Source: Pelagimonas varians (GTDB taxonomy: Bacteria > Pseudomonadota > Alphaproteobacteria > Rhodobacterales > Rhodobacteraceae). From it: a DNA stretch of 64,000 bases. The stretch is from contig NZ_QKMF01000007.1 in NCBI RefSeq assembly GCF_003208435.1, forward strand, positions 124,001 to 188,000, given 5' to 3'. The notes below the pieces were generated by a model. That model made no database searches and was not told the origin of the DNA. It saw only the letters and a list, made by a program, of their open reading frames with translations. Shown piece after piece: positions 43,095-52,315 of this stretch. A program made the translations under genes and the position numbers. Within the stretch, counting starts at the first letter, position 1. The number at the start of each line of letters is the position of its first letter.

Positions 43095-45596
43095 GTGCCG
43101 TTGAGTTTTGAAACTCTGAAAAATAAATACATGGCGCTTTCAAGAGATGCGATCATGGTCAGGCAGGTGCCGTCGGTTTCTTGCATGCCACGCATTATTT
43201 ATATCAATCAATCATTTACCGATCTTTTTGGCTTTAACTTTGACGATGTCGCAAGCCACACTTCATTTCGCTTGTTAAATTCCAGCTCGCTAAAAGACTC
43301 TGTTGAGGGAGGCGAATTCACCTCTCCCCCCGCCGACCAACACACAGAAATTACGCAGAAAAATGGCACCCGAATTTGGGTCAACACCTCAGACATCATC
43401 GTCGAGAATGAAGACGGTGAAGGCCATCTTGTTTGCACCACGTTTCGAATTTCATCAAAGCCGGATCAAACCGGCTGTACCGCCATGGCCGCCACACCAA
43501 TGCCGGAACCACCAGCCTTGTCACAGGATCGCTTGCTTGCGGCCCTCAACGCATACCCTGATCCGATCGTTATCTATGGCCCTGACTTGCGGCTTGTCAG
43601 CTGGAATCATGGGTACTCCTTGTCGGTCACGGATACGCCCACAGACCTTGAAGCGGGGATGCATCTGGAGGAGGTTCTGTATTTAGCCGTTAAAAACGGT
43701 CGCTATCCTGATGCCATTGGTCATGAAAAGGCCTGGGTTGATGCCATTTTGACTCCCGAAACCTTGGGCAAATCGTATCAAGACGTCGAACTGGATGGCG
43801 ATATCCATCACCGGCTGCTCAGATCAAGGTCCACCAATGGTGACTATGTCGTGGTCCGCCTGAACTCGACCGAGTTCGTCCGGCAAAAGCGACAGGCCGA
43901 AGCAGTGCAATCAAGGTTGATTGCCGCCCTGAACGCCTACCCTTCCCCCTTTGTCATATACGATTCCGACGATTGCCTTGTTGTCTGGAACGACGCCTAT
44001 CGCCGCTCGATGACCGACGACCCAGACGGGCTACGCCCAGGAATCCACCGAATGGAAGTGGCGCGCGTTGCGATTAAAGCCGGTAAGATTGTCAATGCGA
44101 GGGGCCACGAAGATGAATGGTTGTCAGATAAACATCAAAAGGAAGACATGGCCAAAACCGTCCAAGACATCGAACTTGACGGGGACATCCACCATCGCCT
44201 GCTCAGATCCCGGGTCGAGAATGGCGATCTGGTTATTGTTCGGCTGGATACGACCGAACTGGTCCGTCAACGCCGGGCGGTCGAGCAATATGCGCATAAG
44301 CTGGAACAGGCAAACCGCGAAACCACCTATGCTGCGCATCACGATGACCTGACCGGTCTGGGCAACCGCAGGCTGCTCAAAATCAAACTTGAAGACCTCG
44401 CACAGCGGCGCACCGAAGACGGAGGAGAGATCGCGGCGCTGCACATCGATCTCGACCGGTTTAAGAAAATCAACGACACAATGGGCCATTCCGCGGGCGA
44501 TCAAGTCTTGCTCGACACGTCCAAACGCATTCAAAGCCATGTCGATCCTGATGATTTCGTTGCCCGCATCGGCGGCGACGAGTTTATTGTTTTGCTGTAT
44601 GCCCACCAAAACAGCCCGAGGCCCATTCAGTTGGCCAATACCCTTTTGAGTGAACTGTCTCGCCCCATACCTTATCAGGGTAAAGAATGCCGGATTGGCG
44701 CGTCGATTGGCGTTGCAACAACGCCTCTGGTCGCAGTTGACCAGCTTTTGATCACCTCGGACATCGCCCTGTACAAAGCCAAACATCGCGGGCGGGGACA
44801 GATCGGCGTTTATGACTCTGTGGATCGATTGAAAGGTCAGCGCAACAAGGCCATGGCGGATGATATCATGCGGGGGATGGCTGAGAACGAATTTGTCCCA
44901 TTCTACCTGCCACAAACAGATGCCCGCACCGGCCAGCTAGTCGCCATCGAAATCCTTGCGAGGTGGCTACATCCGGAGAAAGGAGTCTTGGAGACAACCG
45001 CATTTTTGCCTGTTGTCGAACACCTGAATATTGCCGCGGATCTGGACCGGATGATATTTGAAAAGGCCATGCAGGAATGTAAACACGCTTTTGGCGGCAT
45101 GAAAGCCCCACCCGCCCTATCGTTCAATGTCAGCACCAAGCGGATAATGGATGATGATCTTCTCTCAATACGCGAACATGTTTTATCTTATGCTGGTCAG
45201 ATCAGCTTTGAGTTTCTTGAATCGGTTCTGTTTGAAGAAGAGGACCCCCAGCTCCTCGGTCGTCTCAAACGCCTAAGGGACATAGGCATTGCCATTGAGG
45301 TCGATGATTTTGGCAGTGGACGGGCCTCGGTGGTTGCGTTGCAGCGCATAAGCCCTGACCGTTTAAAAATTGAACCCGGTCTGGTTGCCCAAGTCACAAA
45401 AAGTGAGGGTGTGGTCCGCTTGCTGCGCTCGATTGTGCAGATCGGCCAGTCTTTGCAAATGGGGGTGACGGCCGAAGCTGTTGAAACCCTTGAACAAGCC
45501 AGGATTTTGACCGATCTCGGATGCGACCGCTTGCAAGGTCATTATTTTGCTCCGCCAATGCGCCTGCCGGAGTTGCTGCGATACATGTCCGAGTAA
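43095..45596 (+). CDS. PAS-GGDEF-EAL cyclic-di-GMP enzyme
   Basis: 833-residue sensor enzyme. Residues about 1-125 are a PAS domain ('FTDLFGFNFDDVASHTSF'). Two further PAS-like units (about 145-275 and 280-400) are near duplicates of each other, each with 'AALNAYP-P-VIY', '-DG-R-G-H-EV' and 'DVELDGDIHHRLLRSR'. GGDEF is intact ('RIGGDEFIVLL'). The EAL part has 'EILARW', 'DDFGSG' and 'AEAVETL', with the D of 'LKID' changed to E ('LKIEPG'). Both activities remain possible. Start: GTG 43095 or TTG 43101, the latter 5 bp after GGAGG. A near CtrA box lies upstream (43044-43058). Confidence 0.88.
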   Translation: MPLSFETLKNKYMALSRDAIMVRQVPSVSCMPRIIYINQSFTDLFGFNFDDVASHTSFRLLNSSSLKDSVEGGEFTSPPADQHTEITQKNGTRIWVNTSDIIVENEDGEGHLVCTTFRISSKPDQTGCTAMAATPMPEPPALSQDRLLAALNAYPDPIVIYGPDLRLVSWNHGYSLSVTDTPTDLEAGMHLEEVLYLAVKNGRYPDAIGHEKAWVDAILTPETLGKSYQDVELDGDIHHRLLRSRSTNGDYVVVRLNSTEFVRQKRQAEAVQSRLIAALNAYPSPFVIYDSDDCLVVWNDAYRRSMTDDPDGLRPGIHRMEVARVAIKAGKIVNARGHEDEWLSDKHQKEDMAKTVQDIELDGDIHHRLLRSRVENGDLVIVRLDTTELVRQRRAVEQYAHKLEQANRETTYAAHHDDLTGLGNRRLLKIKLEDLAQRRTEDGGEIAALHIDLDRFKKINDTMGHSAGDQVLLDTSKRIQSHVDPDDFVARIGGDEFIVLLYAHQNSPRPIQLANTLLSELSRPIPYQGKECRIGASIGVATTPLVAVDQLLITSDIALYKAKHRGRGQIGVYDSVDRLKGQRNKAMADDIMRGMAENEFVPFYLPQTDARTGQLVAIEILARWLHPEKGVLETTAFLPVVEHLNIAADLDRMIFEKAMQECKHAFGGMKAPPALSFNVSTKRIMDDDLLSIREHVLSYAGQISFEFLESVLFEEEDPQLLGRLKRLRDIGIAIEVDDFGSGRASVVALQRISPDRLKIEPGLVAQVTKSEGVVRLLRSIVQIGQSLQMGVTAEAVETLEQARILTDLGCDRLQGHYFAPPMRLPELLRYMSE

Positions 45597-45741
45597 CGTG
45601 CCAGACACTGGAAACAGCGTGGCAGGCAGGAAAACGAGCGACGAGCCAACTCCAGATACAAAGAATCCGGATGTGCGAGGTGCCCCTTGCGAGAGTCCTC
45701 ACAAAAGACAATGATACCGCAAACTTAACCAAGGGTTTGTG

Positions 45742-46308
45742 ATGTCATTTTCCTTTCCAGCAAAATCTGCGGTGCTGGCCGCCAGCGCCGTTCTAATTTC
45801 AGCCTGCTCCCCGGACAAAGCCGGACGTATCCTTGCGCCGGAAAAATACGGGCTGACCTGCGTCAGCCAAACCGTTTGTCTGGATGATACCAGCCGCAAG
45901 ACGGAAGCCCAGCAGCTCTACGCACAGGCCTCGCGCTCAATCCAAGCCGATCTAGCACCGTTCAAAGCGCCCCCTCGTGTATTGTTTTGCAGCACCAAAG
46001 CGTGCTCCGACCAGTTTGGCGAAGATGATAACCAAGCACTAACACTGGGCACCTATGGTATTTTGATCCGTGAAGACGGTTGGCACGGCTATACAGTGCG
46101 CCATGAAATGATCCACCACCTGCAGAACGAACGCTTTGGCGTCCGCGAAGCCAGCTATAACCTGCCAAAATGGTACATCGAAGGCATGGGCTATGCCCTG
46201 AGTGGCGACCCGCGCAACCCGTTACCAAGGCCTGAGCTGCAGCGCTACAAAGACAAATACAACGCCTGGATAGCAAAAGGGAATCATTGGAGCAAACCTC
46301 CGCAATAA
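45742..46308 (+). CDS. Lipoprotein with HExxH metallopeptidase motif
   Basis: 188-residue protein with lipoprotein signal ('AVLAASAVLISACS', lipobox Cys) and 'TVRHEMIHHLQNERFG': HEMIH is an HExxH zinc-peptidase motif; a distal Glu in 'LPKWYIEGMGYAL' could be the third ligand, as in gluzincin-like (DUF1570/DUF2268-like) peptidases. Probably a periplasmic peptidase-like protein. ATG 45742 follows a GTG at 45739; either may be used. Confidence 0.75.
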   Translation: MSFSFPAKSAVLAASAVLISACSPDKAGRILAPEKYGLTCVSQTVCLDDTSRKTEAQQLYAQASRSIQADLAPFKAPPRVLFCSTKACSDQFGEDDNQALTLGTYGILIREDGWHGYTVRHEMIHHLQNERFGVREASYNLPKWYIEGMGYALSGDPRNPLPRPELQRYKDKYNAWIAKGNHWSKPPQ

Positions 46309-46382
46309 AGCCTGCCTGGAGGGGGAGGAGACGCGGCGCTTTGTCCCTTAACATTTATGTTCAAGAGACTATTTTCAGGCTC

Positions 46383-46880
46383 ATGCCCTACGACTGGATC
46401 ACCTCCTCCCAATCGCCCCCCCGCGCAGAACTGCACCTGTGGCCGCATAACGCCCTGTCCGCGAAGGGCTTTGCAGTCATGGTTTTAGGATTTTTCAGCT
46501 TTGCCTCGATGCCGCTGGTCGCAGTCTTGGGCACCCAAGTGTTTTGGGGGCTTTTGCCATTTATTCTGCTGGCAACCGCGGCGCTGTATTACGCGTTGCG
46601 TAAGAACAACCGTGACAGGCAAACCCTTGAGGTTCTGACCATAACACCGGAAACCATTCGGCTGTGCCATTCGCCTAGGAATGCACAGCCAAAAATTTGG
46701 GAAGCCCAAACTTATTGGGTCAAACTGGCAATGCATCCCACCAGCGGGCCGGTTCCGAACTATATTACCCTCAAAGGCAATGGACGAGAGGTTGAGCTTG
46801 GTGCTTTTCTGAGCGAAGACGAACGAAAAGATCTATACGCTGATCTGAATGATCGGGTCCGCCAAATGGCCACCCTATAA
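46383..46880 (+). CDS. DUF2244 membrane protein
   Basis: 165-residue protein with two adjacent membrane segments ('GFAVMVLGFFSFASMPLVAVLG' and 'FWGLLPFILLATAALYYAL') and a soluble C-terminal part ending 'VELGAFLSEDERKDLYADLNDRV', the DUF2244 pattern. This family often sits near cytochrome oxidase genes in alphaproteobacteria. ATG at 46383 (MPYDWITSS) chosen. Confidence 0.82.
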   Translation: MPYDWITSSQSPPRAELHLWPHNALSAKGFAVMVLGFFSFASMPLVAVLGTQVFWGLLPFILLATAALYYALRKNNRDRQTLEVLTITPETIRLCHSPRNAQPKIWEAQTYWVKLAMHPTSGPVPNYITLKGNGREVELGAFLSEDERKDLYADLNDRVRQMATL

Positions 46881-46895
46881 TGTGGAATGTAGAAA

Positions 46896-47804
46896 ATGGC
46901 CCAAGCCCCCGCAACTTCTAAACCGCACCGCACCATGATGCGGATGGCTGCGGCGACGGGCCTAACGGATCTGATTTTGCGCCTAAATCCGGTCGAAAGT
47001 GAAATTGCCGCGCTAGAACTGCGGGCAGCCTCTTCGCACTACGTACCGCCGCAGCGCAAGCAAGTTACGTTTTTGATTCCCTTGGTCGGCCCGCATCATG
47101 TCGGGGACTGGCCCGCGGTCGTCGACCGGCTGGGCGCAACGTTGCAATGCATTTTGGAACAAAGCAATCCACATTGGAATGTCGTCGTGTGCTGTCAGGA
47201 ACGCCCTGAATTGCCGGATGACCCGCGCATCACTTATTTGCCGTTTGACGATCCCGAACCGGGCAATGACAAATGGCGCAAGCTGGCTGCCCTATGTGAT
47301 CACCTGCCCTATATGCAGCTGCCGCCCGGCTACGTCATGACCTTCGACGCTGATGATTTGTTGCGCCAGGGCGTGGTATCAGAAATGCTGACCCGCCAAG
47401 CGCCCGGCGGCTACTTGGTCGAAACCGGCTTGGTTATGGATGCATCAACCGGTGTGATTGCCATGGCAGGTGCCCCTACGTTGCGCGAACCTTTGCGCAA
47501 ACCGTTTTGGAAACTCTGCGGGTCGTGCGCCGCACTTGCTCATGATCCCGAGATGCCGGAAAGCACGGCGTTTTTGCGGGCCATGACAGCGCATGAGCAT
47601 CGCATGTTTCCCTATCTCGCGGATTTGGCCGATCACAAGCTTGCCCCCCTGTCTCAGGCAGCAGTGCTTTATGTTCTTAATCATGGAGAGAATTTTGGGG
47701 CGCGGCGTGGACGGGTCGGATTCAAAACCCGTTTTGTCGAACGCTTTGCGATTGACGATCCCGACACATTGGCCGAGATCGCCGAGGGGTTTCCCCAACC
47801 TTAA
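46896..47804 (+). CDS. Glycosyltransferase, putative rhamnosyltransferase family
   Basis: 302-residue protein resembling the putative rhamnosyl transferase family: 'KQVTFLIPLVGPHHVGDWPAVVDRLGATLQCILEQSNPHWNVVVCCQE' is the GT-A nucleotide-sugar fold, with 'TFDADDLL' as the DxD metal site. No membrane segment, so cytoplasmic or membrane-associated. Probably acts in cell surface polysaccharide synthesis. 15 bp after the DUF2244 stop; may be in one transcript. Confidence 0.78.
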   Translation: MAQAPATSKPHRTMMRMAAATGLTDLILRLNPVESEIAALELRAASSHYVPPQRKQVTFLIPLVGPHHVGDWPAVVDRLGATLQCILEQSNPHWNVVVCCQERPELPDDPRITYLPFDDPEPGNDKWRKLAALCDHLPYMQLPPGYVMTFDADDLLRQGVVSEMLTRQAPGGYLVETGLVMDASTGVIAMAGAPTLREPLRKPFWKLCGSCAALAHDPEMPESTAFLRAMTAHEHRMFPYLADLADHKLAPLSQAAVLYVLNHGENFGARRGRVGFKTRFVERFAIDDPDTLAEIAEGFPQP

Positions 47805-47813
47805 AGGCCGGAA

Positions 47814-48278
47814 TTACCCGTTTGAGAGTTTGGTTTTCACCAAAGGACCAACAGCACCAAAATCCATTTGGCCTGTGTATTTGCCTTTGAGAATCCCCAT
47901 GACCCGCCCCATGTCGCGGATTGATTCTGCACCGACTTCAGAGATGGCATCTGCCACCGCCTTTTCGATTTCAGCTTTATCCAGCGCCTTGGGTAGAAAT
48001 TCACCGATCACTTCGATTTCAGCCAGCTCTCGCTCGGCCAGATCAAGGCGATTGCCCTCTTCATAGGTGCGGGCGCTTTCGCGGCGTTGCTTGACCATTT
48101 TGCCAAGGATTGCCAACACTTCCGCTTCGTCCACACCTTCATCATTGCCCTCACCACGGGCGGCAATATCGCGATCTTTGATCGCGGCACTAATCAAACG
48201 CAGTGTCGACAGCCGAGCTGTCGCTTTGTCTCGCATTGCCTGCTTTACCGCAGCCATTACTCGCGCGCGCAATTCCAT
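47814..48278 (-). CDS. GatB/YqeY-domain protein
   Basis: 154-residue protein with the YqeY pattern: 'MAAVKQAMRDKATARLSTLRLISAAIKDRDIAARGEG', 'ILGKMVKQRRESARTYEEGNRLDLAERELAEIEVIGEFLPKALDKAEIEKAV'. Related to the tail of the GatB amidotransferase subunit and may aid tRNA-dependent amidation. ATG at 48278 (MELRARV). Divergent from carA with 185 bp between, which holds both promoters. Confidence 0.9.
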   Translation of the reverse strand: MELRARVMAAVKQAMRDKATARLSTLRLISAAIKDRDIAARGEGNDEGVDEAEVLAILGKMVKQRRESARTYEEGNRLDLAERELAEIEVIGEFLPKALDKAEIEKAVADAISEVGAESIRDMGRVMGILKGKYTGQMDFGAVGPLVKTKLSNG

Positions 48279-48463
48279 GAGCGTCCCCGTCCCCTTGTTC
48301 AGCACAAGCCTGAAACCTATCCCAAGCTCTTGCACATGGCAACCACCACAAGCGCAAAGCTAACCCTTTGAAATGGAAGCATTTATCATTTCAGTTCCCC
48401 CCTTGACCCTGCCCGCCGTGCGCCGTAGTTTCCGCCCAATTTGCCCACACTCGGAGATGAGAC

Positions 48464-49609
48464 ATGTCTGCTGCCCAGACCAAGCCAACCGCATGCCTAG
48501 CGCTTGCCGACGGAACCATCTTTTGGGGGCAAGGGTTTGGTGCCACTGGCGAAACCACAGCTGAATTGTGTTTCAACACCGCAATGACCGGCTATCAGGA
48601 AATCATGACGGACCCGTCTTACGCAGGCCAGATCGTCACATTTACCTTTCCACATATTGGCAACACCGGCACCAACCCTGAAGACGATGAAACCGGCGAT
48701 CCCGTCGCCGAAGGCATGGTCGTCAAGTGGATGCCCACACAAAGCGCAAGCTGGCGCGCCGTCTCAGAGCTGTCTGACTGGCTGGCAACGCGCGGGCGCA
48801 TCGCAATCGGCGGTATCGACACACGGCGCTTGACCCGTGCCATTCGTCAACAAGGTGCGCCCCATGCCGCGCTGGCCCACAATCCCGATGGTGTTTTTGA
48901 CATCGAAGCTTTGGTCGCCAAGGCCCGCGCCTTTTCCGGCCTGCAAGGTTTGGATTTGGCCAAAGATGTCACCTGCGCCCAAAGCTACCGCTGGGATGAA
49001 ATGCGGTGGGCTTGGCCAGAAGGCTATAGCCGCCAGACCGATGCCAAACACAAGGTTGTCGCCATCGACTACGGTGCCAAACGCAACATTTTACGTTGTC
49101 TTGCTTCTGCCGGCTGCGACGTGACCGTTTTGCCGGCGTCAGCGACTTATGACGACGTGATGTCCCATAATCCGGATGGCGTCTTCTTGTCCAACGGACC
49201 GGGCGACCCCGCTGCGACCGGTAAATATGCTGTGCCTATGATCCGCAGACTGCTGGACAACACTCAGCTGCCTATCTTTGGGATTTGTCTGGGTCATCAG
49301 ATGCTTGCACTGGCGCTTGGGGCTGAAACGGTAAAAATGAACCACGGCCACCACGGTGCGAACCATCCAGTTAAGGAAATCGACACCGGCAAAGTTGAAA
49401 TCACCTCAATGAACCACGGGTTTGCGGTCGATGCCCAAAGCCTGCCAGAGGGTGTTGTTGAAACTCATGTGTCGTTGTTTGACGGGTCCAACTGCGGGAT
49501 TAAACTGGAAGGGCGTCCGGTTTTCTCAGTACAACAGCACCCCGAAGCATCGCCGGGTCCGCAAGACAGTTATTATCTGTTCGAACGCTTTGCCTCTTCA
49601 ATGTCTTGA
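48464..49609 (+). CDS. carA: Carbamoyl-phosphate synthase small subunit
   Basis: 381-residue glutaminase subunit supplying ammonia for carbamoyl phosphate (arginine and pyrimidine synthesis). Catalytic Cys in 'GICLGHQML', His in 'FSVQQHPEASPGPQD'; N-terminal 'LADGTIFWGQGFGATGETTAELCFNTAMTGYQE' is characteristic. The large subunit gene carB is not in the window. Divergent from the yqeY-like gene. Confidence 0.96.
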   Translation: MSAAQTKPTACLALADGTIFWGQGFGATGETTAELCFNTAMTGYQEIMTDPSYAGQIVTFTFPHIGNTGTNPEDDETGDPVAEGMVVKWMPTQSASWRAVSELSDWLATRGRIAIGGIDTRRLTRAIRQQGAPHAALAHNPDGVFDIEALVAKARAFSGLQGLDLAKDVTCAQSYRWDEMRWAWPEGYSRQTDAKHKVVAIDYGAKRNILRCLASAGCDVTVLPASATYDDVMSHNPDGVFLSNGPGDPAATGKYAVPMIRRLLDNTQLPIFGICLGHQMLALALGAETVKMNHGHHGANHPVKEIDTGKVEITSMNHGFAVDAQSLPEGVVETHVSLFDGSNCGIKLEGRPVFSVQQHPEASPGPQDSYYLFERFASSMS

Positions 49610-49622
49610 GGCAGAACTTTAA

Positions 49623-49637
49623 TTAACCCCCTATTAA
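49623..49637. promoter_or_regulatory. Perfect CtrA box upstream of the glycosyltransferase gene
   Basis: TTAA-CCCCCTA-TTAA, followed by CC, in the 73-bp gap between carA and the glycosyltransferase, 46 bp before the ATG at 49683. This fits the full CtrA consensus (TTAA-N7-TTAAC) at a typical promoter distance. Confidence 0.75.
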
Positions 49638-49682
49638 CCAACGCCATGTGACTTTAATCTATCCGTAACGAACGGTAGGATT

Positions 49683-51566
49683 ATGAGTACGCACCCGCTG
49701 GATATAGCCGAAACCCTGCTTTTGCAGGGTGGCAGCAAGCGCGGCCAACCAATTAGCCATATTCTGTCTGAATCTGGCAAGGTTGCCCCATCGGAGATGG
49801 TAAAGGCTTTGGGCGAATCCCACCGCCTGGCGCAGCCTATCGAGAATGTCTTAACAGCCGAAGCCATACTCAGCCGCGAAGAAGTTCTTGATGCGCAGGC
49901 CCAGCACTATGGGGCCTTGGCCTTGCGGCGATCTGTGAACCCTCCGGTGGCCAAACTGGCCAATAGCCTACCAGCCAGTTTTTGTCTGGAAAAAGGCGTC
50001 TATCCTTGGATGCGCATTGGCGAAACCTTGGTCCTGGCCACTTCCCGGCCCGACCGATTTGCCGATCTTCTCAAAGAATTGCCCCCCGGCTTGGGCCCGG
50101 TGATGATGGCAGTCACGCTTGAAGGCGATATTCATGCGGAAATCGCCTTGAGACAGGGAGATTCTTTGGTGCGCCACGCCGAAAGCTGGGTTCCTGCCCA
50201 AGCCAGCTGCCGCGATCTCAGCGAGAGTACAAAAAGCGCCCGAAATCTGTCTATTGCAGCAGCACTTTTGTGCCTGACGCTCCTCTATCTTTCACCAACT
50301 ATTTTCTTTTCGCTGGCGCTGGCACTGGCCTTGGGATCATTGATTATGGCCCAAGGCCTGAAGGTTGCTGCTTTTCTGGCGCTTCCCAAACAGCCGCCTG
50401 CCGGAGTGCCGAAATTACCGCCAAACCCACCAAGCGTTTCCATTCTCGTGCCTTTATACAAAGAACAAGAAATCGCCCAGACATTGGTGGCGCGGCTTTC
50501 GCGACTGACCTACCCCAAAACGCTGCTTGATGTTGTTTTGGTGTTGGAAGCCGAAGATACGACAACCTTGGCAACACTTGCCCGAACCACCCTTCCGCCA
50601 TGGATCCGGACCATCCGGGTTCCCACCGGCGAAGTTACAACCAAACCAAGGGCTTTGAACTATGCCTTCGGCTTCACCCGAGGTGATATCGTCGGGATCT
50701 ACGATGCAGAAGATGCCCCGGCCCCTGACCAGATCGACAAAGTTGTTGACCACTTTGCCAGCGCTCCACCGGATGTGGGCTGCCTTCAGGGGATACTGGA
50801 TTTTTACAATCCGCGCGCCAACTGGCTGTCGCGGTGTTTTAGCGTTGAATATGCCAGCTGGTTCCGCATTTTGTTGCCGGGTTTGGCCCGCATGCGCTTT
50901 GCCGTCCCCTTGGGCGGCACCACGGTGTTTTTCCGGCGTTCAGTTCTGGAGCACGTCTGCGGTTGGGATGCGCATAATGTGACCGAAGACGCTGATTTGG
51001 GCATCCGTCTGGCCCGCCATGGGTATCGCACGGAACTGATCCAGACGGTGACCCGCGAAGAGGCAAACAACCGGTTCTGGCCATGGGTGCGCCAAAGGTC
51101 GCGCTGGCTCAAGGGTTATGGGATCACATGGTGGGTTCACAGCCGTAAGCCCATACAATTGTGGCGCGATTTGGGGCCAAAAAAATTCTTTGGGGTTCAA
51201 CTGCTGTTTTTGACAACCTTGATTCAGTTCACGTTCGCACCAATTTTGTGGTCGTTTTGGTTACTCCTTTTGGGATTGCCGCACCCCCTGTCCGGCATCA
51301 TCGAAGGGCCATTGGCACGCAGTTTGACGGCCGTGTTCCTATCCGCTGAGGCGATTACAGTCTTCATAGGGTTTGCCGCGCTGTCGCGCAGCCCACACCG
51401 ATCGTTGATCCCTTGGGTTCCCACCCTGTTCGCCTATTTCCCCTTGGCCACAGTGGCAGCCTACAAAGCGGTTTGGGAAACCCTGACCAAACCATTTTAT
51501 TGGGACAAAACCGAACACGGACACTCGCGGCCGGATTCGCCCGATGCCGATCTGTCACACAACTAG
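49683..51566 (+). CDS. Membrane glycosyltransferase (GT2) with N-terminal MshEN-like domain
   Basis: 627-residue protein. Residues 1-180 resemble MshEN/GspE N-terminal domains ('PISHILSESGKVAPSEMVKALGESHRL', 'REEVLDAQAQHYG'), a type that binds cyclic-di-GMP in some proteins. Then two membrane segments (about 195-235), a GT2 catalytic domain ('IYDAEDAPAP' with DxD, 'EDADLGIRLARHGYR', 'RQRSRWLKGY') and three C-terminal membrane segments. It looks like a processive or cellulose-synthase-like polysaccharide synthase, possibly activated by c-di-GMP. Controlled by a CtrA box at 49623. Confidence 0.85.
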   Translation: MSTHPLDIAETLLLQGGSKRGQPISHILSESGKVAPSEMVKALGESHRLAQPIENVLTAEAILSREEVLDAQAQHYGALALRRSVNPPVAKLANSLPASFCLEKGVYPWMRIGETLVLATSRPDRFADLLKELPPGLGPVMMAVTLEGDIHAEIALRQGDSLVRHAESWVPAQASCRDLSESTKSARNLSIAAALLCLTLLYLSPTIFFSLALALALGSLIMAQGLKVAAFLALPKQPPAGVPKLPPNPPSVSILVPLYKEQEIAQTLVARLSRLTYPKTLLDVVLVLEAEDTTTLATLARTTLPPWIRTIRVPTGEVTTKPRALNYAFGFTRGDIVGIYDAEDAPAPDQIDKVVDHFASAPPDVGCLQGILDFYNPRANWLSRCFSVEYASWFRILLPGLARMRFAVPLGGTTVFFRRSVLEHVCGWDAHNVTEDADLGIRLARHGYRTELIQTVTREEANNRFWPWVRQRSRWLKGYGITWWVHSRKPIQLWRDLGPKKFFGVQLLFLTTLIQFTFAPILWSFWLLLLGLPHPLSGIIEGPLARSLTAVFLSAEAITVFIGFAALSRSPHRSLIPWVPTLFAYFPLATVAAYKAVWETLTKPFYWDKTEHGHSRPDSPDADLSHN

Positions 51567-51569
51567 AGG

Positions 51570-52214
51570 TTAGTCCAAGCGCTGGTTGGCATCCAGTTTC
51601 AACCGCGTGACAAACGCAACCGAAATGTGATCCTTGAGCGCCATATAGGCTGCATCCTCATCGCGCCGGGCAATGGCTTCAACAATGGCGGCATGTTCGG
51701 ACATCGCGACCTCGCCCCTCCCTTCTGCAGCCAAAGACGTAGTCGCCATCAAGGCCATCGACCGATGCACCAAATCCAGCTGCTGAACCAAAAACCGGTT
51801 GTGCGACGCCAAATGGATCATCTTGTGAAACCGGCGGTTTGCACGTGCCAAAGCCGTCGGATCCTTGATCAAGACCTCATCCTCTTCGACCATATCGCGC
51901 AGCACTTGCACCTCTTCTTCTGTGGCATGGCGCGCAGCCAAACGCGCCGCCAAGCCTTCCAGTTCGGTGCGCACGGCATAGAGTTCAGCCATTTGATTGT
52001 GATCCAAAGACGCGACAATCAAAGACCGCCCGTCGCGCGCCAAAAGAGACTGCGTTTCAAGACGTTGCAACGCCTCTCGGATCGGGGTGCGCGACACTCC
52101 AAACCGCTCTGCAAGCTCGCTTTCTACCAACCGATCACCCGGCCGATACAGCCCGCCATCAATCGCCTCGAGTATCAAAGTGTAGGCATCTTTGTTGGCT
52201 TTGGCTTGGCTCAT
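51570..52214 (-). CDS. GntR-family regulator with FCD domain
   Basis: 214-residue regulator: winged helix 'AIDGGLYRPGDRLVESELAERFGVSRTPIREALQRLETQSLL' (about 17-58) and a C-terminal FCD effector domain with 'ELYAVRTELEGLAARLAA' and metal-type 'H' residues in 'FHKMIHLASHNRF' and 'SEHAAIVEAIARRD'. The effector is not predictable. ATG at 52214. Convergent with the glycosyltransferase, 3 bp apart. Confidence 0.9.
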   Translation of the reverse strand: MSQAKANKDAYTLILEAIDGGLYRPGDRLVESELAERFGVSRTPIREALQRLETQSLLARDGRSLIVASLDHNQMAELYAVRTELEGLAARLAARHATEEEVQVLRDMVEEDEVLIKDPTALARANRRFHKMIHLASHNRFLVQQLDLVHRSMALMATTSLAAEGRGEVAMSEHAAIVEAIARRDEDAAYMALKDHISVAFVTRLKLDANQRLD

Positions 52215-52315
52215 GCGGTTTCTCCTAATAGTGTCGCGCCACGTTAGCCGCGCCAGCCCCCAAGTTACAAGCGCACTGCATTGCCAGAGCGCATTTCCTG
52301 TCATATGGCTGGTGC

